From Cladorhizidae sp. MBARI D1340-BT2 (Eukaryota; Porifera; Demospongiae; Poecilosclerida; Cladorhizidae): 64,000 nucleotides of DNA. The DNA lies in NCBI GenBank assembly GCA_028752905.1, contig JAQNBH010000011.1, positions 4,905,378 to 4,969,377 of the forward strand, given 5' to 3'. The position numbers and the translations under genes were made by a program. Positions 35,730-47,520 of this stretch are shown here, one piece after another (within the stretch, counting starts at the first letter, position 1; each line of letters begins with the position of its first letter). The notes below the pieces were generated by a model, which saw nothing but the letters and a program-made list of their open reading frames with translations, was not told the origin of the DNA and made no database searches.

Positions 35730-36610
35730 ATCTTCTTCTGCTGCCTTATCAGCTCACTCACTCCTTCCCTGTCATTGGACAAGTGAGGTAGAAGAGGCTC
35801 GCCTTCAGTTTCCACACACTCTAACCCCACAAGAACATCTGCCTCTTCCACTCTTTCAGCAAGATCTTCTTCCGCCTCTTCCTCGACTACCACCTCTACC
35901 TCAGTCTCTACCTCTCCCAGAGGAGTTACAGGGCTATCCACCATTTACCCCTCCTTGTCATTATCACTACTCTCCAATGATGGGGCACAAGACTAGCCTT
36001 AGTCATCTTGGGTACATTTAGTGGGGTAGGAACAGCTCCATCCTTAGCATTAGCAAGGGTATTCTGGGTTATCTCTTCCTTGCTCATGGCCCTAGTAATT
36101 GCACACACGGTTGGGGAACCATGGGACTGTTCCCCATGTGGTACCTTAGTTCCACCAGTATCAGCCTTGGGTGTGGGGTCAACAGTAACCTCTGTCTCCA
36201 CCGGTAACGGGTCAGATTTGGTTACTGACTCCAACATTTTTTTTAAAACAGGGTGGTCTGCTCCAAGTAATCCATCCACACATTGTCCCTTACGAACTAG
36301 AGTTTTACACAACACTTCAACCATCCACTGTTATTTTAACCTTAGCAATTTTCATGAAAGTCTTAGACCCATCTCCTAAGTGTACAGAGCATTTCTCCCC
36401 AGTATACTGTGCTTTTTCCACCATGGAGGGTGGCACTGCCGTCATGTCTGCCCCTGTATCCAGGTGAAATTCACAAGGAATACCATTAACTGTAGCTATT
36501 TTCTTTAGCTTGTTGGTACTAGGAGTTGGTGACCTAATCCTATTCAACTGCTTTGAAGGACAGTCCCGTTTAAAGTGACCAGTTTTCCTACATCCAAAAC
36601 AAACAACATC
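35730..36610 (-). pseudogene. Zinc knuckle, protease and linker, element 2
   Basis: A minus-strand frame ending near 36317 carries CFGCRKTGHFKRDC (complete CX2CX4HX4C knuckle) and EFHLDTGADMTAV (protease active site). It is followed by shifted frames: 35926-36324 (linker with ITRAMSKEE) and 35711-35944, an acidic Glu/Val-rich stretch. Protease lies directly upstream of integrase, as in Gmr1 elements. Confidence 0.8.
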
Positions 36611-37185
36611 AGAGGTCTGGCTAAAGGTTTTTGTCTGGTTAGGCTTGCCATCCCCGGTGTACTTTCGGCTTTCCCTAGGCCCACCCCAGCCCTGCCCCAG
36701 ATGCTCATTCCCACCCTTATGTACAGAAGGCTCACCTTCCCTCCTGGGAGTCTGATAGCTGCTTCCAGATACTTGGCTCTGTGCATTCCATCCATCCTGG
36801 CATCGACGTTGTTGATACTGCTGCCCCTCATTGGGCTGGTGTCTCAGTAGCTTCTTCTCCTCATGGAATCATTTGGCTTCCCAACAGCTCCTGCAAGGCT
36901 TCCACTTTGTGATAACGTGAAGTATTTGGGTGCTTCATTTGAGTAATTCCTGAGTATCACTCCAGTAAACATTTCGTTCAAGACTTCTTCGACTTCGTTC
37001 AGCATAGGTTTCATCCTGTTGAGAGCTTTACAAGTCTGCTGTAGAAAACTGCGAGGATCTTGGTCTGGCTTGGGTCTGTCTAGCCATATGGCATATCTGG
37101 TTTGATGAAGGGTGGTTCCTAAACGTTCGATTAGATCATTCTTCACGGTCTGGTATGGTGTCTCCCCCGTAGGAGACAATTCCTC
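36611..37185 (-). pseudogene. gag, downstream part, element 2
   Basis: Continues gag after the LINE insertion: ETPYQTVKNDLIERLG and PRSFLQQTCKALNRM in the frame 36844-37185, then a shifted frame to the zinc knuckle. The 5' part is at 39413-39843. Confidence 0.8.
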
Positions 37186-39413
37186 TTTTTTTTTATCAAG
37201 AATAAATCGATACAAAAGTGGATGAGACAAAAGTGAATGAGACAAAAGTGTACAAACACAACCAGTTAAAAGTTAAATCACGCCATCTACCTCCAGGGAT
37301 CGAATTGGGAGGCGGCGGTTCCACAGTGTGGCATTGCCCTTCCACAAGTTAATTGATAGTCTTTGGAACAGATGGCGAGTAGCTTCTGAGGGAGGAATGC
37401 CCAAACGATGTCCCTGAAGGCATCCTACCTCCCGAATAACCTTGGCTGCATCCTCGCTCCACCCCCCCAGAGTCTCCATGACCATAGGAATGAAGGTGAC
37501 ACCTACAGCCCTGCATGCTTCAGAATGAGCTACCATTTTCCTTTCGATACCCACGGAGAGGGCATGTCCCTGAGTGACAGCAGCCTCCTTCAATGTCCTG
37601 CCCTGAAGAGTAGATATAACATGTACATCTAAAGCAGCTGGTTGACCTCTCTTCCAAGTGGGCAAGAAGACATCGGCAGGATGACTGTTGGTTCCGGGAA
37701 TGAGAGAGGGAAACTCCTTCCTTGGTGCAAGAGCAGCGGATTGAGCTGCAGAAAATAGAGCATCTCAGATGGAGTCATGCCTGTGGATACGATCCCCGTT
37801 ACCACCACAGCCTACTTGGTGTTCCCCAAAGGAGTCAGAAATAACCTGGCAGATGGGGCATCTAGCACCCTCCTCAACCATCGGGAGACCCAACCAATAC
37901 TGCAAGCACAATCTGAACTCCCAGTCTTGTAGGTGGAGACCAAGAGCGTGAGAGGGAGTGATGTTCAGCCAATCGCCGGCATGGGGGATGGCGGATGTCG
38001 GGGAAACCACCACTCAACCCACACCCGACACCTCAGGAACACGACCACTGCAGAATCAAGGCAGGAGCAAACACTACCACAACACGACCACAGCATGATC
38101 AAGGCACAAGCCAACAGAAGAGTCATTAGAGTAGTTGTACTGTATTAAGTTATGTCCGTATATGGAATGATCTCTCTAATGTATTTATAGTTATTTGATA
38201 TGTATATAAGAACTGGGCCAAAGCCCTAGAAGGAGAGAAATTCTTGGTTGGTGAAGACCAACGAGAAAGAGACTGAACTTCTACAAGTATATGTTTTATG
38301 TAATGTGTAGTATCTATTGTTATATACTCAACAGTGTATACTTATAAGAAGGAGATACTAGAGCGAAGTGCGCCACATAAGCTTACAGCTATCTGGGCAT
38401 TTGATTAAACTAGGCAGAGGAGTTAGCTAGGAGAGCTAACTAATAGGACCTAGGTATTCGAGGAGTTTACCACAGGGAGTCACCCTGACTAGACCTTATT
38501 CAGAAGAGGAAGGAGGCCTAGAGGTAGAGGGTAAATTTCCCCAACAGCGGATGAAAGAGCTAGAGCCTTGAAGCATATGTCGGTAACCTCTGCTGCAAGC
38601 TTCGAGTAGGAAGCCACGTCAATGGAATGAGAGAGGTGTTTTTGGCGGAGAGGGACGTCCACTTCACAGATGGAGCACCAGTCATGTTTATTGGCAGACT
38701 TGGCCAGCTCTACCAAAGTTGCGGCTAGGTGGATTGATTCAGCCAGAGACTGGCCCAGGATTCTGTCAACAAGGGGCCTGAACTGGTCTAGGGAAGCGAT
38801 AAAGGCAGCTGGGGCGTGAAGGGATGCTCGTCGAATGTTCATTCCCCCGAGTGAACTAGGGAGGGAAGCCTTCAACCATGCCCAATCTGAAAGTGGCCCC
38901 CCCACCAGATCGGAAAGAGCCTCAAGCATGGATTTATCAAATGCTGCAGAAGCTTGGTGGATGTGACTAGGGGGAAAGGTGCGCAGGGCAAAGGACACTT
39001 TGGGGATGGCAAGGCAGGATCTAAGAAGGGTGGTTTCCATTTGGGAGTCTTGCAGGTCCAACAGCTTGTCGAAGGTCACCTGCACCTTCTCCATACACCT
39101 AAGCATAGTGGACTCGCAGTATGAGGGTGGCCCGATGGGAGAACCCAAGAGCTCAAAACCACCTCTTGTGGTAGGGATGTTGAGGGGGAGGGGGTTATTG
39201 GTGAGAGGGTCATCAGATGGTATGAACAGCAGGGATTTGGCCCTGTTTAAATTGAGACCATGGGCTGGGCCAGCATCCTCAATGATCACAAGAGCAGAGC
39301 AAAGGTCATCAGCAGAACCACACAAAGTACCATCATCCAGGTACCAAGCGTTGATCAGGAGATTGGGCACCTCTTCCTTGATTTTTTCAATGATAGGCTG
39401 GAGAGTGACAATG
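37186..39413 (-). mobile_element. RLE-type LINE inserted in gag
   Basis: 5'-truncated non-LTR element on the minus strand. It enters at LQPIIEKIKEE (about 39410), then INAWYLDDGTLCG (RT catalytic DD) and the RT thumb LLGSPIGPP. After a solo LTR it continues with PHAGDWLN, then CPIC...GEHQVGC and GDRIHRHDS, and, in the frame 37273-37665, the ADVFLPTWKRGQ / AALDVHVIS segment. CX2CX7HX4C plus a PAD...D pair is the restriction-like endonuclease arrangement of R2/R4-type LINEs. The 3' UTR has three 15-bp GAGACAAAAGTG repeats (37208-37255) and ends in A9 (37186-37194). A frame break lies near 37700. Confidence 0.87.
37996..38546 (+). mobile_element. Solo LTR inside the LINE
   Basis: 551 bp beginning TGTCGGGGAAA and ending TTTCCCCAACA (11-bp near-perfect terminal inverted repeats), flanked by GCGGA at 37991-37995 and 38547-38551. 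A TATATAAG box at about 38203 suggests plus orientation. The LINE reading (ALALSS | AIPHAGDWLN) resumes exactly across it. A solo LTR forms by recombination between two LTRs of a full element. Confidence 0.88.
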
Positions 39414-39843
39414 CGAGTTGTTTCCGCAGGATGGACAGCCAGTCGACCTCAGGAATGTCTGCCTCCCGCATGATAGCCTCAAATTTCTCCAGGTAAGCTT
39501 CGGCTTCAGTTGTATCGTCCCAGGTCTTGAGGGTTTGACGAATGTTGGCTTGCTTCCTGTCTTGCTTCTCCCGGTAGTACTGCCCTTCCCGCCTACGTTG
39601 GAGTCCGACCTCTGCTTCTAGCCTTTTCTCCTCCAGCCTATTTCTGGCTTCCTCCATTAGGACCCTGGCTTTCCTGTCCTCGTCTTGCCTCTCTTTGCCG
39701 AGCAAGAGACGATCTGCTTCCCTTTTTGTTTGTTCCTTCATAAATTGTATGAAGAAATCCGTCAACTGTTCACTGTGACCTTGACTACTCATCAGCGTGC
39801 ACTCTGAGCTGCTCGTCAATTTTGCTGCATCATTCTCCTCCAT
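39413..39843 (-). pseudogene. gag, upstream part, element 2
   Basis: Starts at the ATG at 39843 (MEENDAAKLT). A long charged helical region rich in Arg/Glu (KERQDEDRKARVLMEEARNR) is likely coiled coil, followed by AEAYLEKFEAIMREADIP and LSILRKQL, a capsid-like segment also seen in element 3. Cut at about 39413 by the LINE. Confidence 0.8.
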
Positions 39844-39950
39844 CGTTCCATAGAGGGTAGACTTTAGCTCCTTTGAATCCTTCAACATGAAGTCGATATA
39901 AGTAGCTTTCGATGGCTGTGTTGCTAGTCCGATGCTTCTTCCAAGCAAAA

Positions 39951-39962
39951 CCGCTGCCACTA
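39951..39962 (-). promoter_or_regulatory. Primer-binding site of element 2
   Basis: On the minus strand, two bases after the LTR end, TAGTGGCAGCGG matches 11 of 12 bases of a tRNA-Leu primer site (TGGTGGCAGCGG), the same primer type as element 1. Confidence 0.65.
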
Positions 39963-39964
39963 GA

Positions 39965-40413
39965 TGTGAAGGGGTAGTTGGTATTTTAAAGAAGGTGTCT
40001 AAGGTTCCTCCTTAGGATTACCTTCTCCTTTCAGTTAATAGGTGCTGCCACCAGAGTCTATCTCTAAGTATCGCCTTAGTTAATACCTACCCAGAGAGAT
40101 TTAGGGTGTCTAGGTATAACTTATGAACTGACGAAAACTATGTTAAAGACAAGACTAATCACAAATGGCTGACAGGACCTTCTATAAGTTCTGCCAGACA
40201 GGATACAGAAGTAACCATAATTACATGCACACAGATAGTCCACCTGACATTACATCACTACACTCACGTTTACAATTAACACAATGTTCACAATTAAGTA
40301 ATGCATGCACTCAACACTTTAAGTAATGCATGCACTCCAATGACTGTTAGGTTCATCATCATTGATGGAGTGAAGATAATGGCCTGGCTGGCCATGTCGA
40401 GCAGCCCTCGACA
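39965..40413 (-). repeat. 5' LTR of Gmr1-type element 2
   Basis: 449 bp; plus strand TGTGAAGG...CCTCGACA, followed by the ATTGT duplication (40414-40418). Confidence 0.92.
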
Positions 40414-41035
40414 ATTGTCATATTTTGAAGGAATGGCTAAAACAGCATATAAACTGGACATCACATGATATACAAAATGAAATATTCGAGATTATGGCTC
40501 ACAGTTTTACGTCAAATCACAGATGACATAAGAGCCCATAGGTACTATTCTATTCTAGTGGATGAAGCTACTGATATTTGCTTCAAGGAGCAAGTGAGTA
40601 TTTGCATTCGCCATGTATCACATGATATGGATATACATAAGGACTTCGTAGATATGAAACAGGTAATGCCACAGCAGAATTTCTGACAACAATCATCAAG
40701 GATGTAATGTGTATGTGTGGACTTCATCTGCTAGATTGCCGAAACCAAGGTTATGATGGAGCTTCGAATATGAGCAGCTGAATATCAGGTGTTCAGGCGA
40801 GAATTAGTTCTGAATATCCAAAGGCTATCTATTTTTGCATCTGGCCATCCAAGACCCTTCCAAAGATATTCTTATTATCAGAAATTCACTTAGCACAGTT
40901 CAGTAGTTACTGAACCTAATACAATACTTAGGAAAACGACAAGCCCTGCCACAGAAGATAAGGCATCCTACACTTCAACATATCCACAAAGCAATCCTTA
41001 CACTAAATTCAACAGCAAGTTTGTTTTTGAAGTAT
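40414..41035 (+). pseudogene. hAT transposase, second half
   Basis: Resumes the hAT frame cut at 27242. Contains HILKEWLKQH, RYYSILVDEATDICFKEQ (the DUF4371/DDE region seen in ZMYM1-like transposases), LLDCRNQGYDGASNMS and, shifted, DPSKDILIIRNSLSTVQ. Stops and frameshifts are frequent and the C-terminal hAT dimerisation domain was not found. Not functional. Confidence 0.78.
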
Positions 41036-41980
41036 TAAAGCTTCTACAGAAGAATTTATATCATGAAATGAAAAAAGACAAGCTTGTTTTGGTAATGTAA
41101 TATATACAACATTAATTTTTTCCCCAATATCTGATAAGCTAATATTATACACCAAGAGCATGTTCCAACCTTCCAGGACAGTCCTGGATATATATTTTTT
41201 ATTTGTCCTGTGTCTTGGCACTTATACACTTCATCTATTGTCCTTTAAGTATTATAATAGTCTGAAAGGTATATATCCTAACGAGGTCATGGAATGATTT
41301 TTAATGCTGTGTATACTGGCAAGGAGACTTTCAAAATATATTTTGGGTGTGGTTATATCAATATGGCATAGTCACTAAGTAATGATGGGTTGGTGTGTAA
41401 TTACTAATGGGTGTGGCTAATATTCCTGAAGCAACTATATAGAAATAAGCTGGAGCCTATGCGAGAGACATCACAGTATTAAATACAAAAATATACTACG
41501 AAGCATAAACAACTAACAACAACAGTAAAACAAACCAAAATATAGATTGCAGCTACAAGCTAGCTAATACAAAAGTTTACAATGATAATATTTTTAACAA
41601 CAAGTGAAAATATAACATGTAGCTAGCTAGTTAGCAATATAATGCAGAAGAAAAATTACACTACAATACGGAGTAGTAAATTAATATTTAATAATAATGA
41701 TAGAACAATAATATCTTTACATACAATATAAAAAAGCATACAATATAAAAAAGGAAGAAAAAAATTGTTATAACTACAGCCACCACTAGCTACTATTGTA
41801 GCTATATAGTTAGCCTAAATGTTTTCCAACCCTCCTAATCGGTTACCAAGTGACCCCAGAACCGAAGCAGCATTCCTCTGCCACAGAGACCCCCTCTATG
41901 ATGAGGAACTGGTGAGAGTTCTGCTATTTAATAAGTACATTTCAACAATACTAAGAACAACAACAAAAAACTTATCTAGC
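41036..41980. other. AT-rich spacer
   Basis: No coding region recognised. Contains scattered AGCTAGCTAG motifs and A-rich tracts. Confidence 0.6.
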
Positions 41981-42420
41981 TTCCCCGATTAGCTGTACCA
42001 AATTAAACTTGCTTCCTCTGCCTTTGCTATTGAAGGGGTTTTACAAGTATGTCACATGTATGTGTTTACATAGATAACATCTTAATCACAGGAGAGACAG
42101 AGTAAGAACACTGGAAAACCCTTGGAGAAGTCTTGACGAGACTGGAGGAAGCTAGCTTCATGGGAGGAGTGTACATTTATGCAACCAGACTATGAATACT
42201 TCGGTCAAAGAAAAGGTCGGGCAATAGTTGATGCACAACCACCCCAGAATGCTTCACAGCTCTCGCTCCTTTCTGGGGCTGTCAATTACAATTTCTACCA
42301 CTCAACTAGCCAACCGTTGGTACCACTGTACAAGCGGGTACAAAAGGATATCTATTGGAGGAACTGAAGTCCTTTATCGAAGCTAAACAGGAATTGACCA
42401 GGCCATGTTTGCTGGTTTAT
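41981..42420 (+). pseudogene. Gypsy RT/RNase H fragment
   Basis: Degenerate plus-strand piece: YIDNILITGETE (catalytic box changed from the usual YXDD), TLGEVLTRLEEA, then a frame-shifted PPQNASQLSLLSGAVNYNFY resembling the post-RT region. No LTRs seen. Separate from the element at 42660 onward, since RT precedes gag here. Confidence 0.7.
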
Positions 42421-42659
42421 TTTTCTGGCATGTACTATTGTCACCCACACATGTTGATCACTAATTGCTTATGACTAAAATGTTATTAGAGAGTCTATTA
42501 ATAGTTTCTATATATGGAATGCATTTTTTTAGGTATATCTGATGGGGTTTTTTTTAATAGAATAAATGTTACACAATACTACATGGTGGCAATGGCTAAT
42601 CTATTAGGAACAGCTAGACAATTTATACAGCTAGACTAGAATCTACTAGCTAAGCATAG

Positions 42660-44807
42660 CTAGACGTTTGCAACAGCAAAAATCTGGCTGGAACTACCAC
42701 GTACTTTCAATTTCAAGAACCCAGATGACTGGCCTTGATGGAAGAGGTGTTTTGATCAATTTAGGACTTCTATACTCCAGAGCTAAAACAAGTGAACACA
42801 CTCATATATCGTCTGGGAAGCAGTGCTACCAAAGATGAGAGGAAAAAATATTTGAGAAAATTTGACTCGCTCTTCAAAGTCCAAAACAATATCATTTACA
42901 AGAGTCTATTCAATCGCAGGGACCAACATCAAGGAGAATCAGCAGAACAATACATCATGTAGCTCTACCGACTTGTAAAGAACTGCACATTAACTATAGA
43001 GTTGATAAGAGACTGACTCGTAGTGGGTATAGGAGACGAAACACTCTCCAAATGCCTCCAACTCGATTCGGTGCTAACACTGAAAAAGACCAAAAAAATT
43101 AACAACAAGAATCCGTTCACACTCAATAACAACAACTGAAAAAAGGAGCAGAACTAATTAGCAACCTTGATGAGGTGCATAGCAAATACAAAAAGGTCAC
43201 CTTTGACAACAGATGGAAAGGGACTAACAGTAAGAACAAACCCAATCCATGTAGTTGTTTGTGGGAAATCCCGACACCCGAGGGACAGCTGCCCAGCAAA
43301 GGAGGCAACATGCCACAAATACCAGAAGAAGGGCCATTTCCATGCCCAATGCTTCAAAAAAATGGTGGACAATATGTCAGCAGAAAGCTATCTAGACACA
43401 GCCTGGCTATCTGGATACTGTGTCCGCCAGCCAGGAGTAGACGTGGATTACCACAATCAAGCTAAATGGGTTGCATTAAAGCTAGACACTGGGGCAGAAG
43501 TGACCTTGATCTCAACCCAGACATATCAAGACAGGCAAATTCAAGCTTAACGTCGCAGGGGAAATCTTACATGGGCCATCCTGCTCAGGCCCTGGATGTA
43601 GCAGGATAATTCTGGGGCAATCTCAAAAAATAAATACAGCTAAACAACTAGACGTTGTGAAGGACTGAAATCAAAAGCCTTCCATCAATCAACACCCTCA
43701 ACCTCATAAAAGGCTCGATGCTGTAAATTTTGACAAGGGTGAGATAATGGAAAATTCCCAACTGTGTTTGAAGGTCTAGGTAACTGTGACGGAAAGTCGT
43801 CCTTCTGCTGAAACAGACACTTTAACTGTTCAGTCAGATACACACTTTCGTCTGACGCCTGGGACCCACCTGCTAGAAATCTTATCCCAAGCCAAACTCA
43901 GTAACTCTCACCGAGATACTGGCTACCCACTTGAACTTGAAACAAGTATGTTATATATTAAATACAGCTAGAGAATCACACATACACCGTGTCAATCAAC
44001 ACTATCAACAATCTCAATCAAAATTCTTACAACAGTTCTTAAAGTTCGGTATCAGTACTTTTTGGCATAGGCCGTAGTGTGTTTTTATCTTATCCATAGT
44101 CTCCTTTTATATTCTTTCTCTCAGTTCAGTTTGAGGTCACTGGTGTCCTTGCCAACCTGTGGATTGGACCAATCATCTTCACTTGGGTCACCCCATGTCA
44201 CAGGCTCCTCAGTCAGGTGAGCTTGTTGTCTGTGGTGTGGTTGTGGCTTGTTTGTTCACATGAGTGGCTTGTTCTTTCACATGTATATGTCCCTTTGTTA
44301 ATCCCACAGATAGTGATGTTCTTCTGTCAACACCACCTGCTGGTTCAGCCCTGTCAGGTGAGAGTATTTCCCCGAGTAACCTTGGCAGAGAGTATCAAAT
44401 CAAACTCAAGTCAAATACAGAACCTCATGCACTGTTCACAGCAAGACATGTCGCACTATATACCACCTATGTGACAGAGTTCAACAGGAACTACACAGAA
44501 TGGAAACACTACTAGGAAGTGGAGAAACCAATGCCTTGGTGTGAAGGGATGGTTGTGGTCCCAAAGAAATCTGGCCAAATTAGAATTTGCATTGACTTGA
44601 AGCCCCTGAACATGTGCATTCTCAAGGAGGTGTATGCTCTACCAAAGGTAGAAGAGAGTACCAAAACTATGAGGAGCAAAGTTATTTAGAAAACTTGATG
44701 TTAACTCAGGATTCTGCCAGATACCCATGGCAGAGGAGTTGAAACTACTCGCAACATTCATAAAACCATTTGGAAGGTTTGCATTCAACAAACTCCACTT
44801 TGGTATG
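42660..44807 (+). pseudogene. Gypsy element, gag-PR-RT part (host of element 3)
   Basis: Gag starts near 42680 (LPRTFNFKNPDDWP), then zinc knuckles within 43230-43350 (CGKSRHPRDSCPAKEATCHK) and protease LKLDTGAEVTLIS near 43480. RT begins about 44370 (GREYQIKLKSNTEPHALF), with PWCEGMVVVPKKSGQIRICI, and is cut at 44807 within the conserved LPFG region by element 3. RT resumes at 49515. Order PR-RT-(RH)-IN is conventional. Many stops. Confidence 0.78.
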
Positions 44808-45152
44808 TGTCATGACCCACTGGACCGACATGAGAGAGGGGAGGAGAGAGAAGGAGAGCCCTAGAGAGAGAGACAGAGAAGAGCCAAGACAAAGAGAATT
44901 TACACATACTGTTATAAACCACATGTTTCACATATTCACCTATTCACTTTATTCATAACAACACCATCATTATGTCCTTATATAGTAATCCTTACTGTAA
45001 GCTTAGGTGGACTGATCCAATTGGTCATATATTACAGCATCACATGTGATATGGTAAAGGCAGAACCAAAGGGGGACAGACTATTTAAAGCCACCCCCTG
45101 AGTAGTGATGCAGATATCCTATTTTCTTGACATAAGATAAGTTGCCAGTTTT
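44808..45152 (+). repeat. 5' LTR of element 3, 3'-truncated
   Basis: Pairs with 49108 onward over about 345 bp, ending at GACATAAGATAAGTTG. The remaining LTR end, present at 49456-49509, is absent here. Confidence 0.85.
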
Positions 45153-45183
45153 CCGCCTTCTGAGCTAACCATCAGACAAGAGG

Positions 45184-46260
45184 ATGACTCAACCTTCCCT
45201 AACTCGACAGTCCCAAATAATGGACCTCCTAACCCAGCTGGTTCTCTCCCAGACCGAAACAGCCTACAGGAGTTTGCAGACAGAGGAAAGACTGATCCAA
45301 CTACAGGAGTCCCACATAGCTAAGGAGCAAAAACAGCAGAAACTAATGGTCAAATTCGAGAAGGGAACTAGAGTGGGAGCGACAAAAATGGGAGGATGAA
45401 CAATTTGAAAAACAAATGGAGCAGGAGGATAGGAGACAAGCGATATCAAAGCGGAGTAGACTTGCTGACAGGATGACTCACTGGACATACATGGAGCATC
45501 CTACGGCATTCCTGAGCAGGTTTGAGCATGTAATGCAGGGTGCTGGAATTAGTGTAGAGCAGTGGCCCAGTAGGTTAATACCCTTGTTGGCTGGTTAGGC
45601 TTATACCCATAATGTACCCTGACGAGCAGCAGCTACCTACTCCTCCCTCAAAGAAGAACTGAAAGCGATGGGGATGTCTATAGAGAGATGCCAGAGAGAA
45701 TTCTGGAATCTCAAAAAAAAGTACACAGATACTTGGCAGCAGACGGCACGCCTAGTGGAAACTATGGTAGACTGTATGACAGATGATTGCACCACCACAG
45801 TGCAAGAGGTGATTTCAATGTCTAAATTTCTTTCTCTATTTCACCCAGAGGATGCAGATTTTGTCCGTCTACAGAAACCAATCTCAATATTGGATGCAGC
45901 CAACATTCTTGATGAGCGGAATGTGGTAAAACGTGAACGCCCGAACTACACCAGACCTAGCCAGAGCTGGCAGCAGCAGAACTATGGGGAAAATCGGACT
46001 GGAAAGGCGAGCAGCGAACTGAACACCACAACAGACCCCCACCTTCAGGAGTAACACCATCATCACCACATGGGTCCCAACATGCTACAGCTGCGGGAAG
46101 AAGGGCCACAAGAAACCGGACTGTCCAGCTAAAGTGGCGTTAATCCTAAGTAAAGAGGGTAGGTCCAATGTGTACATTAGAGGGAAAGTGAGAGATGAGC
46201 CTTGTGTCATGAAGTACGGTACTGGGGCAGAGATCACTCTTGTGAGAGAAGATATGGTAC
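45184..46260 (+). pseudogene. gag and protease of element 3
   Basis: ATG at 45184 (MTQPSLTRQSQIMD). Gln/Glu-rich helical N-terminus, capsid-like HPTAFLSRFEHVMQGAGIS, and a region with REFWNLKKKYTDTWQQ and FLSLFHPEDADFV. Zinc knuckle CYSCGKKGHKKPDC at 46084-46124 is complete. The protease site reads KYGTGAEITLV near 46212, so the catalytic Asp of DTGA is Gly. Several stops and frameshifts. Confidence 0.82.
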
Positions 46261-47520
46261 TCCCAGGTAATACAGAGTTTCCCTGATGGGCCAGGTGACC
46301 TTTTACCACTCCCAGACCTAGCCGACAGTAATGCAGATAGAGATTTGTTGAGGATAGAACAGGAGGAGGATGAAACCCTCACTCATGTTAGATCATTAGC
46401 AAACAAGGATACCATTGGGACCAGGGCTTGCTCAGGCATACATTAGAGGAGGAGACAGGTCACACTAGACAGAGAATAGTTCTTCCACTTGGGATGAGGA
46501 AAACTGTCCTTGCTAGCTCACAACAACCGCCACTTTTCCGTTAGGAAAACTAAAGCAGCAATCCAAAGACTGTTTTTGTGGCCAGGGATGATCAAGGAGT
46601 GGTGTGTGGCATGCCCTGACTGCCAGAAAGCAGGAAAATCCAACCCAGCTAAAGCCCCTTTACACCCTCTACCTATAATCCAAACCCCCTTTTCACAAGT
46701 TGCTTTTGATCTTGTAGATCCTTTACCTCGGACAACCCGTGGGAACAAGTACTTGCTCACATGTATGTGTTTGGGTTCCAAATACCCTGACGCTATACCC
46801 CTGAGAAAGGTAGAAGCAACTACATGATGGGAAAAAATTTCCCGTATAGGCCTCCCATCTGAGCTCCTAACAGACCAGGGGTCAGTATTTATGAGCCGGC
46901 TCATGAAACAGCTCTGTACCTTGTGCAATATTAAACAGTTAAACAGGGAGCACTTGAGCGATGGCATGGATCGCTCAAGCACATGCTCAGGAAATGTGAG
47001 GATAGGCAGAAAGATTGGGACTTACTACTAAAATATTTTTTGTTTGCATATCGCAATTCACCCCATTCTAACACTGGTTTTTCTCCTTTTGAGATTGTGT
47101 ACGGTACGGCTCTTAGAGGGCCCCTGGAAATCTTACACGAAGGATGGACTGATGGTGGCATGACCAGCACCAATGTCGTTGACTGGGTGAACGAGCTGGC
47201 AGACCACCTCGAGATGACCAGGGAGGTGGTGAAGGACGCAGGCAAAAGCTCGCATGAAGAGACACTATGACGTGAAAGCCAAGGTACGCACATTCATCAA
47301 GGAAGGAGACATGGTGCTGATCAGAGCACCGGACCACTGTGGGAAGTTTGAGGATGTCTGGGATGGTCCATACGAAGTCACCAGACTCATCTCGGATGTC
47401 ACTCTAGAAGTAGGCCATCCAGACGGAACAGAAAACAGGTTGTTCACATCAACAGGATTAAGTCCTGGATCGCTCCAGAGGCCGCAGTTTTACGGGTGAC
47501 TGTGGCCCAAGAGGAGGAGG
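46261..47520 (+). pseudogene. Integrase of element 3
   Basis: HHCC finger (HNNRHFSVRKT, CVACPDCQKAG), VAFDLVDPLPR, LLTDQGSVFMS and LERWHGSLKHMLRK. A deletion near 46940 removes the stretch before the catalytic Glu. GPYEVTRL follows at about 47370. Frames change at about 46827, 46940 and 47250. Closely resembles element 2 integrase (SPFEIVYG / SPFQLVNG; WVNEL / WVNQL). Confidence 0.85.

Larger units (their letters stand above)
27243..40413 (-). mobile_element. Gmr1-type LTR element 2, with nested inserts
   Basis: Minus-strand element flanked by ATTGT on both sides (27238-27242 and 40414-40418). The 5' LTR is 39965-40413. The 3' LTR is split into 33248-33705 and 27243-27258 by a hAT-like insertion. 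Coding order from the 5' LTR: gag, zinc knuckle, protease, integrase, RT remnant, RNase H, so integrase again precedes RT. The RT palm is missing. A LINE interrupts gag. Without insertions it would be roughly 5 kb. Confidence 0.9.
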
